From an uncultured Lachnospiraceae bacterium (GTDB lineage: Bacteria; Bacillota; Clostridia; Lachnospirales; Lachnospiraceae), in assembly GCA_910586615.1 (NCBI GenBank), contig CAJUJP010000012.1, positions 18,328-82,327 on the forward strand: a DNA stretch of 64,000 bases. The letters run 5' to 3'. How positions within the stretch are numbered: the first letter of the stretch is position 1; every line of letters begins with the position of its first letter. Made by a program: the position numbers and the translations under genes. The notes under the pieces are model-generated. The model worked only from the letters and a program-made list of their open reading frames with translations, was not told the DNA's origin and searched no databases. Shown one piece after another: positions 9,229-18,163 of this stretch.

Positions 9229-9257
9229 ATTGTGTCAGTTATGGTTGATAAAGTCAA
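9229..9257 (-). promoter_or_regulatory. promoter of zinc-ribbon gene with MarR-type dyad
   Basis: Read on the minus strand: TTGACT (9257-9252), a 17-base spacer, then CACAAT (9234-9229). The -35 box is the start of TTGACTTTATCAAC, a TTGA-N5-TCAA dyad. Its complement occupies 9244-9257, and the same 14 bases occur in the operator of the MarR gene near 56.5 kb. Confidence 0.5.
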
Positions 9258-9379
9258 GCGTATTTTAACGGAATATGGCAGATTCGGCGGTGTTAAGTAT
9301 CGCGCGATGACGCATACTGACATGCTTTGACATAAATATTATGTAAATCTTGTTAAAAATATAAGAATAGTGAAAAACC

Positions 9380-9408
9380 TTGAAGATATTGTATTTTTAT
9401 GTTACAAT
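9380..9408 (+). promoter_or_regulatory. sigma-A type promoter of the GH25 gene
   Basis: TTGAAG at 9380-9385 and TACAAT at 9403-9408 are separated by exactly 17 bases, in AT-rich DNA. The expected transcript start is about 95 bases before the GH25 start codon at 9510. The gap 9173-9509 holds only this promoter and the divergent promoter of the zinc-ribbon gene. Confidence 0.7.
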
Positions 9409-9509
9409 GTTACAAATTTGTTAAAAAAGATGGGTTTACATAAGGTTACAACAGGGTCGGAAAACGATTTTCTGAAATGAATCCGGAAAAAAGAAAGTGA
9501 GAAAGAGTT

Positions 9510-12500
9510 ATGCAGAATAAAAAGAACCAGAGGAGAGACAGCTACAAAAAAGAAATGCGGCTGGATGAATTTCTGAGAGAAGAGGACGGTGGATTTGATG
9601 AAGAGGATGAAGACCGTGTGACGGATGACACTCTGGAATTTTTATGCCTGGATGACGAGACGATCGCCAGATACCAGCGCGGGAAAAATGGCAATGGAAA
9701 TGCTGCCGGCGTAAGGCGTGCGGCGGGCAGAAGCGGCGGAAGGAAGAACAGTGGTCGCTTTGCAGAGGAATCCCGTCATGCCGCAGCAAGGTATGGGTAT
9801 GAAGAAGACGATTACGAAGATGACCGGTACGAGGACGAAGACGATGGTTACGGCGATGACCGGTACGAGTATGAGGAAGCCGGTTATGTGGATGACCGGT
9901 ATGAGAACGGGGATGCCGGCTGCGAAGACGACTGGTATGAAGACGAGGAAGACGGCTACAGCGATGACCGGTATGAGGACGACAGTTACGAAGATGACCG
10001 GTATGAGGACGAAGAAGACAGCTACGAAGATGACCGGTATGAGGACGAGGAAGACAGCTACGAAGATGACCGGTATGAGGATGAGGAAGACAGTTACGAA
10101 GATGACTGGTATGAGGACGAGGAAGCCGGTTACGAAGATGAAGAAGACTGGTACGAGGACGAAGATTACGAGGAAGACGAGTACGATAACGAATATGAGT
10201 ATGATGCCTATGAAGATGACGGCGTGATCACCAGAATAAAAGATTTCTTCTCGGAAATGACGACTCTTGACATGGTAGTTGCAGTGCTGGGTATCGTGGT
10301 GCTGGCGGGAGCCCTGTTCACAGGAGGGGTCTATCTCAAAGCCCGGTCTGTGGAGAAACAGGTGGAGACTTTTGCTTCCGTGGGTAAGGAAATAGAAGGC
10401 ATATCCGTAATCGGTGAAAGCGGTCTTCTCGCAGTGGCGGAATCGGCCAGACTCGGTGATATGATTGACCTGACAGAAGAGCCGGATCAGTCAGAAGAGG
10501 CTGAACAGCCAAAAGAGGAAAAAAATGACACGGTAGAGGTGACGCTGAATCTTACTTCCATTCAGTCTGATCTCAAGATCAAATTTGTCAACAAAGCAAC
10601 CGGCAAACTGATTGGCAGTGTGCCTTTTGAAGTGGAGGTTTCGGGCGGCAAGAAAAATTTTGATCTGAAAGACGAGGATAAGGACGGTATCATCTATCAG
10701 ACAGGGGTGGATGCCGGAACTTATCAGGTGACGATCAAGCCTTTTGCGGGAAATGAATATTCTGAGTATAAGCTTCCCTCATCGGCAGGCACGGTGAAGG
10801 TAACAGATAAGATTGCTTACAAAAAAGTGGATGTGGCTGACGAGGTCAAGACTGAGGCGGAAGTCAATGCGGCGGCGGAAGATACGGCGGTGCAGACCAC
10901 AGTGGAATCTGCGCTGAAAGATACGGTAGAGTGGGTAGAATCTACAAAAACACCTGTAGGTGAAGGAACAGAGGTTTACGAAGAGGTTTCCAAAAAGGAT
11001 GTCCCTGATCCGTGGACGCTCAGTGGTGCATTTCGGAAAATGGTAGAGGACGGATCAGACGGGCTTGAAAACATTACAGTTTCGCTTGATAATGGCAGTC
11101 TGAATCTGGATAAGGGCGAGAGTGCATCTCTGAAGGTGACGGTGAGCGGTACAAGTTATCGCTACACGGTAGAGTGGAGCAGCAGTGACGGAGCAGTAGC
11201 GGCTGTCAGTGACGGAAATGTCAGTGCGGTCGGGGTGGGCAGTGCAACGATCACAGCCAGAGTTGCTGTGGGCAGTATGATCCAGGAAGTGAACTGTGCC
11301 GTGACGGTTACGGAACCTTCTGATTCGAATGACGATCAGAACGGTGATCAGGACAGTGACAAAGACGACGGAAAGGATGACGATAAGGATAATAATAAAG
11401 ATGACAACAAAGATGATGGAAAAGATGATAATAAAGATGACAACAAGGGTGACGATGATAAAAAGGATGACGACAAGAAAGATGACGAAGATAACAATGA
11501 TACCGATGAAGAGGTAGAATATACCAGGATCACCATAAGCGGTGACGGTGAAGTGGTGATCGGCAAGACTGTGACGCTGACGGCGAAGACGGAACCTAAA
11601 GGCGGTAAAGTCGCATGGAGCAGCGACAACGAAAAGGTGGCCAAGGTGGATGAGAAAGGCGTGGTCACAGGTGTGGGTGAAGGAAGCGCAAAGATCACGG
11701 CAAAGTGTAAGGATGCAGAAGATATTACCGCTGAACACACCATCAAAGTCAAAAAAGAGGCAGCCGTGGACGGCAAAGCCAAATTGAAGGATAAAGACGG
11801 CAATCAGCTGTATTACAAGAACGGCGACGGTGAGTATAAAGAAGCGACTTATGATGATTATAAGAAGCAGGAGGTTTTTTATAAGAAATCAAAGAAAGTG
11901 TCAGAATATAAATATACGGGTTGGCAGACGATTGACGGTCATGTGTACTTTTATGACAAAAACGGCAATTATGTGACCGGCGAACAGGTTATTCAGGGAG
12001 CAAAATATCAGTTTGGCAGCGATGGAAAGCTGTCTTCCAGTTCAGGATCTATGGGAATAGACGTGTCCAAATGGAACGGCAGTATCGACTGGAATGCGGT
12101 GAAAAATTCGGGTGTATCCTATGTGATTATCCGCTGTGGATACCGCGGATCATCTACCGGCGTACTTGTGGAGGATCCCAAGTTCAGAAGCAATATCAAG
12201 GGTGCAAAAGCCGCCGGACTTAAAGTGGGTATCTATTTCTTCAGCCAGGCTGTGAATGAAGTGGAAGCGGTGGAAGAAGCGTCTATGGCGGTTAATCTGG
12301 CGGGAGGATATGGACTTAATTACCCGATTTTCCTGGATGTGGAAGCCAGCGGCGGCCGTGGCGACGGCGTGAGCAAAGAAGTCCGGACGGCAGTCTGCAA
12401 GGCGTTTTGTGCTACCGTACAAAATTCAGGCTATGCGGCAGGAATTTATGCGAATAAGACATGGCTCAGCGAAAAGATCAATACAGGCAGTCTGACTTCC

Positions 12501-12641
12501 TACAAGATCTGGCTGGCGCAGTACGCCAGCGCACCCAGCTACAGCGCTACCAGATATGATATGTGGCAGTATTCGTCCAAAGGAAAAGTCAGCGGCATCA
12601 GCGGTGACGTGGATATGAATATCAGCTATCTGAATTATTAA
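9510..12641 (+). CDS. membrane-anchored modular GH25 muramidase with acidic repeat tail
   Basis: The 1043-residue protein has an unusual order. Residues 1-250 form a cytoplasmic tail dominated by Asp, Glu and Tyr, including a 12-residue repeat (EDDRYEDEEDSY). A membrane segment spans about 253-273. Outside come a prealbumin/SpaA-like domain (about 345-435), a BIG_2-like Ig domain (about 520-605), an Asp/Lys linker (605-665), a second BIG_2-like domain (668-745), a choline-binding-like YTGWQTIDGHVYFYD repeat region, and a GH25 lysozyme domain (about 845-1043). GH25 catalytic acids are visible in GIDVSKWNG and FLDVEAS. It should cut the glycan strands of peptidoglycan at the cell surface. A clear promoter and a terminator hairpin make it monocistronic. 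Confidence 0.9.
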   Translation: MQNKKNQRRDSYKKEMRLDEFLREEDGGFDEEDEDRVTDDTLEFLCLDDETIARYQRGKNGNGNAAGVRRAAGRSGGRKNSGRFAEESRHAAARYGYEEDDYEDDRYEDEDDGYGDDRYEYEEAGYVDDRYENGDAGCEDDWYEDEEDGYSDDRYEDDSYEDDRYEDEEDSYEDDRYEDEEDSYEDDRYEDEEDSYEDDWYEDEEAGYEDEEDWYEDEDYEEDEYDNEYEYDAYEDDGVITRIKDFFSEMTTLDMVVAVLGIVVLAGALFTGGVYLKARSVEKQVETFASVGKEIEGISVIGESGLLAVAESARLGDMIDLTEEPDQSEEAEQPKEEKNDTVEVTLNLTSIQSDLKIKFVNKATGKLIGSVPFEVEVSGGKKNFDLKDEDKDGIIYQTGVDAGTYQVTIKPFAGNEYSEYKLPSSAGTVKVTDKIAYKKVDVADEVKTEAEVNAAAEDTAVQTTVESALKDTVEWVESTKTPVGEGTEVYEEVSKKDVPDPWTLSGAFRKMVEDGSDGLENITVSLDNGSLNLDKGESASLKVTVSGTSYRYTVEWSSSDGAVAAVSDGNVSAVGVGSATITARVAVGSMIQEVNCAVTVTEPSDSNDDQNGDQDSDKDDGKDDDKDNNKDDNKDDGKDDNKDDNKGDDDKKDDDKKDDEDNNDTDEEVEYTRITISGDGEVVIGKTVTLTAKTEPKGGKVAWSSDNEKVAKVDEKGVVTGVGEGSAKITAKCKDAEDITAEHTIKVKKEAAVDGKAKLKDKDGNQLYYKNGDGEYKEATYDDYKKQEVFYKKSKKVSEYKYTGWQTIDGHVYFYDKNGNYVTGEQVIQGAKYQFGSDGKLSSSSGSMGIDVSKWNGSIDWNAVKNSGVSYVIIRCGYRGSSTGVLVEDPKFRSNIKGAKAAGLKVGIYFFSQAVNEVEAVEEASMAVNLAGGYGLNYPIFLDVEASGGRGDGVSKEVRTAVCKAFCATVQNSGYAAGIYANKTWLSEKINTGSLTSYKIWLAQYASAPSYSATRYDMWQYSSKGKVSGISGDVDMNISYLNY
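9990..10133 (+). repeat. 36-bp in-frame minisatellite in the GH25 gene
   Basis: Four tandem 36-bp units starting GAAGATGACCGGTATGAGGA encode the repeated peptide EDDRYEDEEDSY. The last copy changes Arg to Trp. Near identity at the DNA level suggests recent expansion or active slippage. Confidence 0.9.
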
Positions 12642-12674
12642 GGGTTGCAATTTGGGGTTGGGTATCACATAATA

Positions 12675-12734
12675 AAACATGAAGTTATACTAGGGCTGCA
12701 AAGTACGCAGCCTGAGTATAACTAAGTCATGTTT
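12675..12734 (+). terminator. long hairpin after the GH25 gene
   Basis: AAACATGA (12675-12682) pairs perfectly with TCATGTTT (12727-12734). Inside it, GTTATACT pairs with AGTATAAC and GCTGC with GCAGC around a short loop. It sits 33 bases past the GH25 stop and is probably its terminator, or a structured start of the rmlB leader. Confidence 0.5.
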
Positions 12735-12735
12735 A

Positions 12736-12763
12736 GGAGAATGCGGTGGAGCGTGCATTCTCC
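12736..12763 (+). promoter_or_regulatory. second hairpin in the rmlB leader
   Basis: GGAGAATGC (12736-12744) pairs perfectly with GCATTCTCC (12755-12763). There is no following T-run, so it is an RNA structure or protein site rather than a terminator. The rest of the gap to the rmlB start at 12899 shows nothing clear apart from the GGAGG ribosome site at 12883-12887. Confidence 0.35.
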
Positions 12764-12898
12764 GTGGATTGGATAAGCGGAAGGCGGTAGAGTCGTATAT
12801 AGACGAATGCCGTGGATATAGCGGAAGTGTTTGAGCAGATTATTTTGTCTTTGGTAAGATTGATCATAAATTGAGTGATAATGGAGGAAAATTTGATT

Positions 12899-13978
12899 AT
12901 GAGGACTTATTTAGTGACGGGGGGAGCGGGATTTATCGGTTCCAATTATATTCATTATATGTTCGGGAAGTATGGTGATGATATCAGGATCATCAATGTG
13001 GATGCTTTGACTTATGCGGGAAATCTGGAAAATCTGAAGGGCGTTGAGGACCGGGATAATTATACTTTTGTCAGGGCCGACATCTGTGACAAGGAGACGA
13101 TCGCGAAGATTTTTGAGGAGAATGATATTGACAGAGTCGTGCATTTTGCGGCGGAAAGTCATGTGGACAGGAGTATCCGTAACCCGGAGGTGTTTGTGCA
13201 GACGAATGTGCTGGGTACGGCGGTTATGCTGAACTGTGCGAAGGCGGCATGGGAATTGCCGGATGGCAGTTTCAAGGCAGATAAGAAGTTTCTTCATGTG
13301 TCCACGGATGAGGTTTACGGTTCTTTGGAGGAGGACGGAGGGTATTTTTACGAGGATACGCCTTATGCGCCCCACAGTCCGTATTCTGCAAGCAAGGCAA
13401 GCTCGGACATGCTGGTGAAGGCTTATATGGACACTTACAAGTTTCCGGCCAATATCACCAACTGTTCCAATAATTACGGCCCTTATCAGTTTCCGGAGAA
13501 GCTGATTCCGCTGATCATCAACAATGCGCTTCAAGGAAAGAAGCTTCCGGTTTACGGTGACGGAAAGAATGTCCGTGACTGGCTGTATGTGGAAGACCAT
13601 GCCAAAGCCATTGATATGGTGCAGGAGCAGGGGAAACTGTTTGAGACTTATAATGTGGGTGGTCATAACGAAAAACAGAATATTGAGATCATTAAGATCA
13701 TTATAGAGACGCTGCAGGAAATGCTGCCGGAAGGAGATTCCCGTAAAGCGCTTGTCAGTGAGGATCTGATCACTTATGTGGAAGACCGCAAGGGGCATGA
13801 CAGAAGGTATGCTATTGCGCCGGACAAGATCAAGGCAGAGATCGGGTGGGAGCCTGAGACGATGTTTAAAGAGGGCATCCGCCGCACGATCCAGTGGTTC
13901 TTTGAGCATGAAGAGTGGATGAAGAACGTTACAAGCGGTGATTACCAGAAGTATTACGAGGAGATGTACAAACAGTAA
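12899..13978 (+). CDS. rmlB: dTDP-glucose 4,6-dehydratase RmlB
   Basis: This 359-residue short-chain dehydrogenase/reductase converts dTDP-glucose to dTDP-4-keto-6-deoxyglucose, the second step of dTDP-L-rhamnose synthesis. Seen: the NAD-binding TGGAGFIGSN at the N-terminus, the family segment HFAAESHVDRSI, the active-site STDEVYGSL, and the catalytic YSASKASSD. I chose ATG 12899 because it starts directly before the Rossmann strand with GGAGG 11 bases upstream; GTG 12875 would add eight unusual residues. It heads the polysaccharide operon with rmlA and rmlC, though a structured gap separates it from rmlA. Confidence 0.95.
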   Translation: MRTYLVTGGAGFIGSNYIHYMFGKYGDDIRIINVDALTYAGNLENLKGVEDRDNYTFVRADICDKETIAKIFEENDIDRVVHFAAESHVDRSIRNPEVFVQTNVLGTAVMLNCAKAAWELPDGSFKADKKFLHVSTDEVYGSLEEDGGYFYEDTPYAPHSPYSASKASSDMLVKAYMDTYKFPANITNCSNNYGPYQFPEKLIPLIINNALQGKKLPVYGDGKNVRDWLYVEDHAKAIDMVQEQGKLFETYNVGGHNEKQNIEIIKIIIETLQEMLPEGDSRKALVSEDLITYVEDRKGHDRRYAIAPDKIKAEIGWEPETMFKEGIRRTIQWFFEHEEWMKNVTSGDYQKYYEEMYKQ

Positions 13979-13988
13979 AATACACCGG

Positions 13989-14019
13989 CTCTAACCGGCT
14001 TCCGGGGATCCGGTTGGAG
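13989..14019 (+). promoter_or_regulatory. hairpin between rmlB and rmlA
   Basis: CTCTAACCGG (13989-13998) pairs with CCGGTTGGAG (14010-14019), with one G-T pair. No T-run follows, so partial attenuation or mRNA stabilisation is more likely than full termination. Confidence 0.35.
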
Positions 14020-14108
14020 AACAGCTTCTGACTGTAGGATTCATAAAGGCAAAATGATATGCATACAGGCAGAGAGGTACGCACAAAGAAAGGGTAGGCA
14101 GACCAGAT

Positions 14109-14978
14109 ATGAAGGGTATTATTTTAGCAGGCGGTTCGGGAACAAGGCTCTATCCGCTGACGAAGGCAGTATCGAAGCAGATCATGCCGGTATATGACAA
14201 GCCGATGATATATTATCCGTTATCCATTCTTATGCTGGCGGGGATCAGAGAGATTCTGATCATTTCCACACCGAGAGATCTTCCGGTATTCCGGGAACTG
14301 TTCGGAACAGGAGAGCAGCTTGGGCTGCAGATGGAATATGCGGTTCAGGAGTATCCCAGAGGCCTGGCGGATGCTTTTATCATCGGGGCGGATTTTATCG
14401 GAAACGACAGTGTGGCTCTGATTCTGGGAGACAATATTTTCTACGGACAGAGCTTTTCAAAGGTGCTTCGGGAGGTGGCGGCAAGGCAGAAGGGCGCTAC
14501 CATTTTCGGTTATTATGTAAGAGATCCACGGGAGTATGGCGTCGTAGAATTTGACGCGGAGGGCAAGGCTATTTCCATTGAAGAAAAACCGGAAAAACCG
14601 AAGAGCAATTATGCCGTGCCGGGGTTGTATTTTTATGACAATGATGTGGTGGAGATCGCAGCCGGCGTAAAGCCCTCGGCAAGAGGAGAGATCGAGATCA
14701 CCAGCATCAACAACGAGTATCTCAGCAGAGGAGAGCTCCATGTGGAGACGCTGGGGCGCGGGTTCGCGTGGCTGGATACAGGCAATCATGATTCTCTGCT
14801 GGATGCGGCGGATTTTGTGGCAGCTTTCCAGAAACGCCAGGGGCTGTATATTTCCTGCATTGAGGAGATTGCTTATAAAAGAGGATTTATTACGAAGGAA
14901 CAACTGCTTGCACTGGCAGAGCCGTTGATGAAGACAGAATACGGTCAATATATGGTTGAGGTTGCGAATGGGCTCTAA
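14109..14978 (+). CDS. rmlA: glucose-1-phosphate thymidylyltransferase RmlA
   Basis: The 289-residue nucleotidyltransferase joins dTTP and glucose 1-phosphate to give dTDP-glucose, the first step to dTDP-rhamnose. The signature MKGIILAGGSGTRLYPLT opens the protein, followed by SKQIMPVYDKPMIYYPLS, the metal-binding LILGDNIFYG, and FAWLDTGNHDSLL near residue 220. Length and order match the RmlA family throughout. Its last 11 bases overlap the start of the second GH25 gene, which implies translational coupling. Confidence 0.95.
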   Translation: MKGIILAGGSGTRLYPLTKAVSKQIMPVYDKPMIYYPLSILMLAGIREILIISTPRDLPVFRELFGTGEQLGLQMEYAVQEYPRGLADAFIIGADFIGNDSVALILGDNIFYGQSFSKVLREVAARQKGATIFGYYVRDPREYGVVEFDAEGKAISIEEKPEKPKSNYAVPGLYFYDNDVVEIAAGVKPSARGEIEITSINNEYLSRGELHVETLGRGFAWLDTGNHDSLLDAADFVAAFQKRQGLYISCIEEIAYKRGFITKEQLLALAEPLMKTEYGQYMVEVANGL

Positions 14979-16323
14979 GAAAATGAAGAGAACGCTGGTG
15001 GCCATGGTTCTCATGTTTGTAGCGCTGGTGGGAGTGATCGCCTTTACAAATCTGGATGCGGTCATGAGCAAACTTGGATTTGCGCCGGATGACGAGGCAC
15101 AGGAAACAGCGGCATTGGAAGAAGCGGAAAGGGACGGTAGACAGAGGGGAAATGATCTGTCTGCTTTTCTGCGGGATGAAACTTTTTTTGATCCGGAGGT
15201 TAAGTTTAAGAGTATTGAGACCTTTTCGGGAAGAAATGTTTTTCTGGTCATGAGTTCTGTGGCAAAAGATCTCCGTGTCATGGTGGTGGACAGCGTGGGC
15301 AGACTGGTGACCGGTACGCCCTTTACGATAAAAATACAGGGAGTCGGGGAGTACACCGACACGGACGAGGACGGCGTTATTTATCTTGACGGGCTGCGCG
15401 CCGGAGAGTACAGTGTGTCCCTGAATGAGACGGAAGGCTTTATCGTGCCGAATACGATCACCACGATTCAGGTCAGACAGGATATAGAATATCGTGTACT
15501 TGACGATATCGAGTATATGATCATGACGGAAAACGATATTGATGCCGAGAAGGAAGACAAGGCTGTGAACGGTGCCGAGGAAGCGGCGGACGGCAGTGAA
15601 AATACGGAATTGATGTTTGACAATGGAAGCGCAAAGCTGGGCATTGACGTTTCCAAATGGAATAAAGATATTGACTGGGCGAGAGTCAAGGATGCCGGCA
15701 TTGAGTTTGCCATTATCCGGTGTGGATACCGCGGTGCGGCCAGCGGCGCGCTTGTACTCGATCCTATGTATGAAAAGAACATAAAGGGAGCCATCGAAGC
15801 CGATATTCCTGTAGGGGTGTATTTCTTTACCCAGGCTGTGGATGAAGTGGAGGCTGTGGAAGAAGCCAGTATGGTGATCCGGCTGATCGAAGATTATGAT
15901 GTGGACTATCCGGTATTTCTGGACAGCGAAAGTGCCGGGGGAAGAGGACGGGCAGATTCCCTTACGGCGCAGGAGCGGACGGACATTCACAGGGCATTTC
16001 TGCAGACGATTGCGGCGGCAGGCTATGAGACGGGAATCTATGGGTCCAGAAACTGGTTGAACGACGAGGTAAATATGACAGAACTGTCGGATTATAGGAC
16101 GTGGCTGGCAGAGTATGCCGATATTCCGGCTTATGACGGTTATTATCATATGTGGCAGTACACTTCCAAGGGTTCGGTGGACGGTATTGAGACCAGAGTA
16201 GATTTGAATCTCTGCTATATGAACATAGACACGTCCATCAATCATGCCAAAGGCGCGGCCGGGTACTCCGGTGTTGTCAATGGCGACACGGGCAATGTGC
16301 CGGTGGGGACGGACGATGATTGA
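14968..16323 (+). CDS. second membrane-anchored GH25 muramidase
   Basis: The 451-residue protein starts at ATG 14968, six bases after a GAGG inside rmlA; TTG 14956 also exists but lacks a ribosome site. It has an N-terminal membrane anchor (about residues 10-28), a prealbumin/SpaA-like domain (about 100-165), and a GH25 domain (about 225-425). GIDVSKWNKDIDW supplies one catalytic Asp, and FLDSESAGG replaces the DVE form of its larger paralogue at 9510 but keeps both acids. The shared prealbumin plus GH25 plan shows the two are related. Placement inside the rml operon ties peptidoglycan cutting to rhamnose polymer production. Confidence 0.9.
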   Translation: MGSKKMKRTLVAMVLMFVALVGVIAFTNLDAVMSKLGFAPDDEAQETAALEEAERDGRQRGNDLSAFLRDETFFDPEVKFKSIETFSGRNVFLVMSSVAKDLRVMVVDSVGRLVTGTPFTIKIQGVGEYTDTDEDGVIYLDGLRAGEYSVSLNETEGFIVPNTITTIQVRQDIEYRVLDDIEYMIMTENDIDAEKEDKAVNGAEEAADGSENTELMFDNGSAKLGIDVSKWNKDIDWARVKDAGIEFAIIRCGYRGAASGALVLDPMYEKNIKGAIEADIPVGVYFFTQAVDEVEAVEEASMVIRLIEDYDVDYPVFLDSESAGGRGRADSLTAQERTDIHRAFLQTIAAAGYETGIYGSRNWLNDEVNMTELSDYRTWLAEYADIPAYDGYYHMWQYTSKGSVDGIETRVDLNLCYMNIDTSINHAKGAAGYSGVVNGDTGNVPVGTDDD

Positions 16324-16483
16324 TCATATGCCGGGAATGTCGTATGGACGAAGAGAAGCCGGTTTGTGCCGGTATGGTGCAGGGTACAGCGTATGGACGG
16401 ATGCCGGAAAGGATACCGGTCGAAGCAGGAGTGTTACCGGTACAGGATGAAAAAATATAACGACAGAAAGGATGATATGAGGA

Positions 16484-17047
16484 ATGGGAAAAATAACAGT
16501 GGAGACATGTGAGATAGAAGGGCTTAAGGTCATTACACCGACTGTGTTTGAGGATGCCCGTGGTTATTTCATGGAAACTTATAATTATAATGATTATAAA
16601 GAGGCAGGCATTGACCTGGAGTTTGTGCAGGATAATCAGTCTGCATCCACCAAAGGCGTTCTGAGAGGGCTTCATTTTCAGATTAATTTTCCACAGGACA
16701 AACTGGTGCGTGTTTTAAAAGGAGAGGTGTATGATGTGGCGGTGGACCTGAGACCGGGTTCCGCGACTTACGGCAAGTGGCATGGAGTGCTTCTCTCCGA
16801 GGAGAATAAGAAACAGTTTTTTATTCCCAAAAACTTTGCCCACGGTTTCTATGTGGTATCCGATTATGCGGAATTTGCATATAAGTGTACAGACTTTTAT
16901 CATCCGAATGACGAGGGCGGTATCATGTGGAACGATCCGGAGATCGGCATCGAGTGGCCCATTCCTGAGGGCGAACAGCCCGTTCTGTCCGAAAAAGATG
17001 CGAACAGGGAAGGGATCGCGGCATTTACGGAAGCATACCGCAGATAA
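16484..17047 (+). CDS. rmlC: dTDP-4-dehydrorhamnose 3,5-epimerase RmlC
   Basis: The 187-residue cupin-fold epimerase inverts C3 and C5 of dTDP-4-keto-6-deoxyglucose. Seen: EDARGYFMETYN, the conserved QDNQSAS, the active-site LRGLHFQ with its catalytic His, and HGFYVVSDYAEFAYKCTDFY with the partner Tyr region. Full family length. The gap from the GH25 stop (16324-16483) is GC-rich degenerate repeat sequence built on CGTATGGACG and CCGGTA. The operon continues 26 bases later with the ABC permease. rmlD, the last enzyme of the pathway, does not follow. Confidence 0.95.
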   Translation: MGKITVETCEIEGLKVITPTVFEDARGYFMETYNYNDYKEAGIDLEFVQDNQSASTKGVLRGLHFQINFPQDKLVRVLKGEVYDVAVDLRPGSATYGKWHGVLLSEENKKQFFIPKNFAHGFYVVSDYAEFAYKCTDFYHPNDEGGIMWNDPEIGIEWPIPEGEQPVLSEKDANREGIAAFTEAYRR

Positions 17048-17073
17048 CGGATGAAGGTATGGTATAAGGAATC

Positions 17074-18111
17074 ATGGGAGTGGAAAAGACAGAACAGATA
17101 AAAGGATCAAAGAGAAAGGTCAAATATTTGGAAAAGCCCGCAGGAGTTGCAATATTCTGGGGGCTTGGTCTGATTTTGGCGCTGGTGCTGGTGAGACATC
17201 ACAATCCCCTTGCAGATCAGGTGACAGAACAGATGAAAAAGGTCAGCGGATGTGTGCTGATCACTTTTACCTGCATCATATATGCGATCTATTATGAGAG
17301 AATCATGACCATTCCGGTGGAACTTTTTCAAAGCAGGAAACTGATCTGGAAACTGGCCAAGAACGATTTTAAGAAACGGTATGCCGGTTCCTATCTGGGT
17401 ATTGTATGGGCCATGGCCCAGCCGGTAGTCACGGTTGTGATGTACTGGATTGTTTTTGATAAGGTTTTTGATACCAGAAGTCAGATGGTTGCAAGCGGAC
17501 TGGAAGTGCCCTATGTGCTCTATCTGACGGCGGGACTGGTGCCATGGTTCTATTTTTCGGAAGCCATTACCCAGGGGACAATGGCTCTGATCGAGTATAA
17601 TTATCTGGTCAAAAAAGTAGTCTTCAATATCAGTATCCTTCCGATCATAAAAGTGATTGCGGCTACTTTTATTCATGTATTCTTCGTGGCGGTGCTGCTG
17701 CTTGTGTCTGTGGGATATGGTTATTACCCGAATGTCTATACATTACAATTGCTTTATTACAGCTTCTGCATGTTCCTGCTGGCGCTTGGCATGAGCTATC
17801 TGACCTGCGCGCTGGTAGTCTTTATCAGGGATCTGCAGCAGATCATCAATATTGCTCTGCAGATCGGTATGTGGGCGACTCCGATCCTGTGGAATATCAC
17901 GATGCTGAAAACAGATAACATGAAAATGCTCTTTAAACTCAACCCGCTGGTCTATATCGTCAACGGCTACAGGAGTGCGATTTACGAAGAAGTATGGTTC
18001 TGGGAGCATTTTTATTCTTCGACCTACTTCTGGATTTTCACCATCAGCCTTTTCTGCATCGGCACCCTCATCTTCCGAAAAATGAGAGTACACTTTGCGG
18101 ATGTGCTATGA
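17074..18111 (+). CDS. ABC-2 polysaccharide export permease (Wzm/TagG type)
   Basis: The 345-residue membrane protein has an ABC2-membrane domain (about residues 85-345) that starts with the amphipathic LIWKLAKNDFKKRYAGSYLG segment typical of Wzm and TagG, then six hydrophobic segments. An extra N-terminal part with two more hydrophobic segments (about 25-43 and 58-74) is longer than in simple Wzm proteins. With the ATPase encoded next (16-base overlap with that open frame, real start at 18164) it should move a lipid-linked polysaccharide to the outer face of the membrane. Confidence 0.9.
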   Translation: MGVEKTEQIKGSKRKVKYLEKPAGVAIFWGLGLILALVLVRHHNPLADQVTEQMKKVSGCVLITFTCIIYAIYYERIMTIPVELFQSRKLIWKLAKNDFKKRYAGSYLGIVWAMAQPVVTVVMYWIVFDKVFDTRSQMVASGLEVPYVLYLTAGLVPWFYFSEAITQGTMALIEYNYLVKKVVFNISILPIIKVIAATFIHVFFVAVLLLVSVGYGYYPNVYTLQLLYYSFCMFLLALGMSYLTCALVVFIRDLQQIINIALQIGMWATPILWNITMLKTDNMKMLFKLNPLVYIVNGYRSAIYEEVWFWEHFYSSTYFWIFTISLFCIGTLIFRKMRVHFADVL

Positions 18112-18163
18112 GCAATGCCGGCGGCTCACCCGTCCGGGTAAATTAACAGACAGGATATTAATT

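Noticed and set aside
14890..16245. 451-codon minus-strand frame opposite the second GH25 gene
   Set aside because: The plus strand encodes a recognisable GH25 protein; the antisense product shows no domain.
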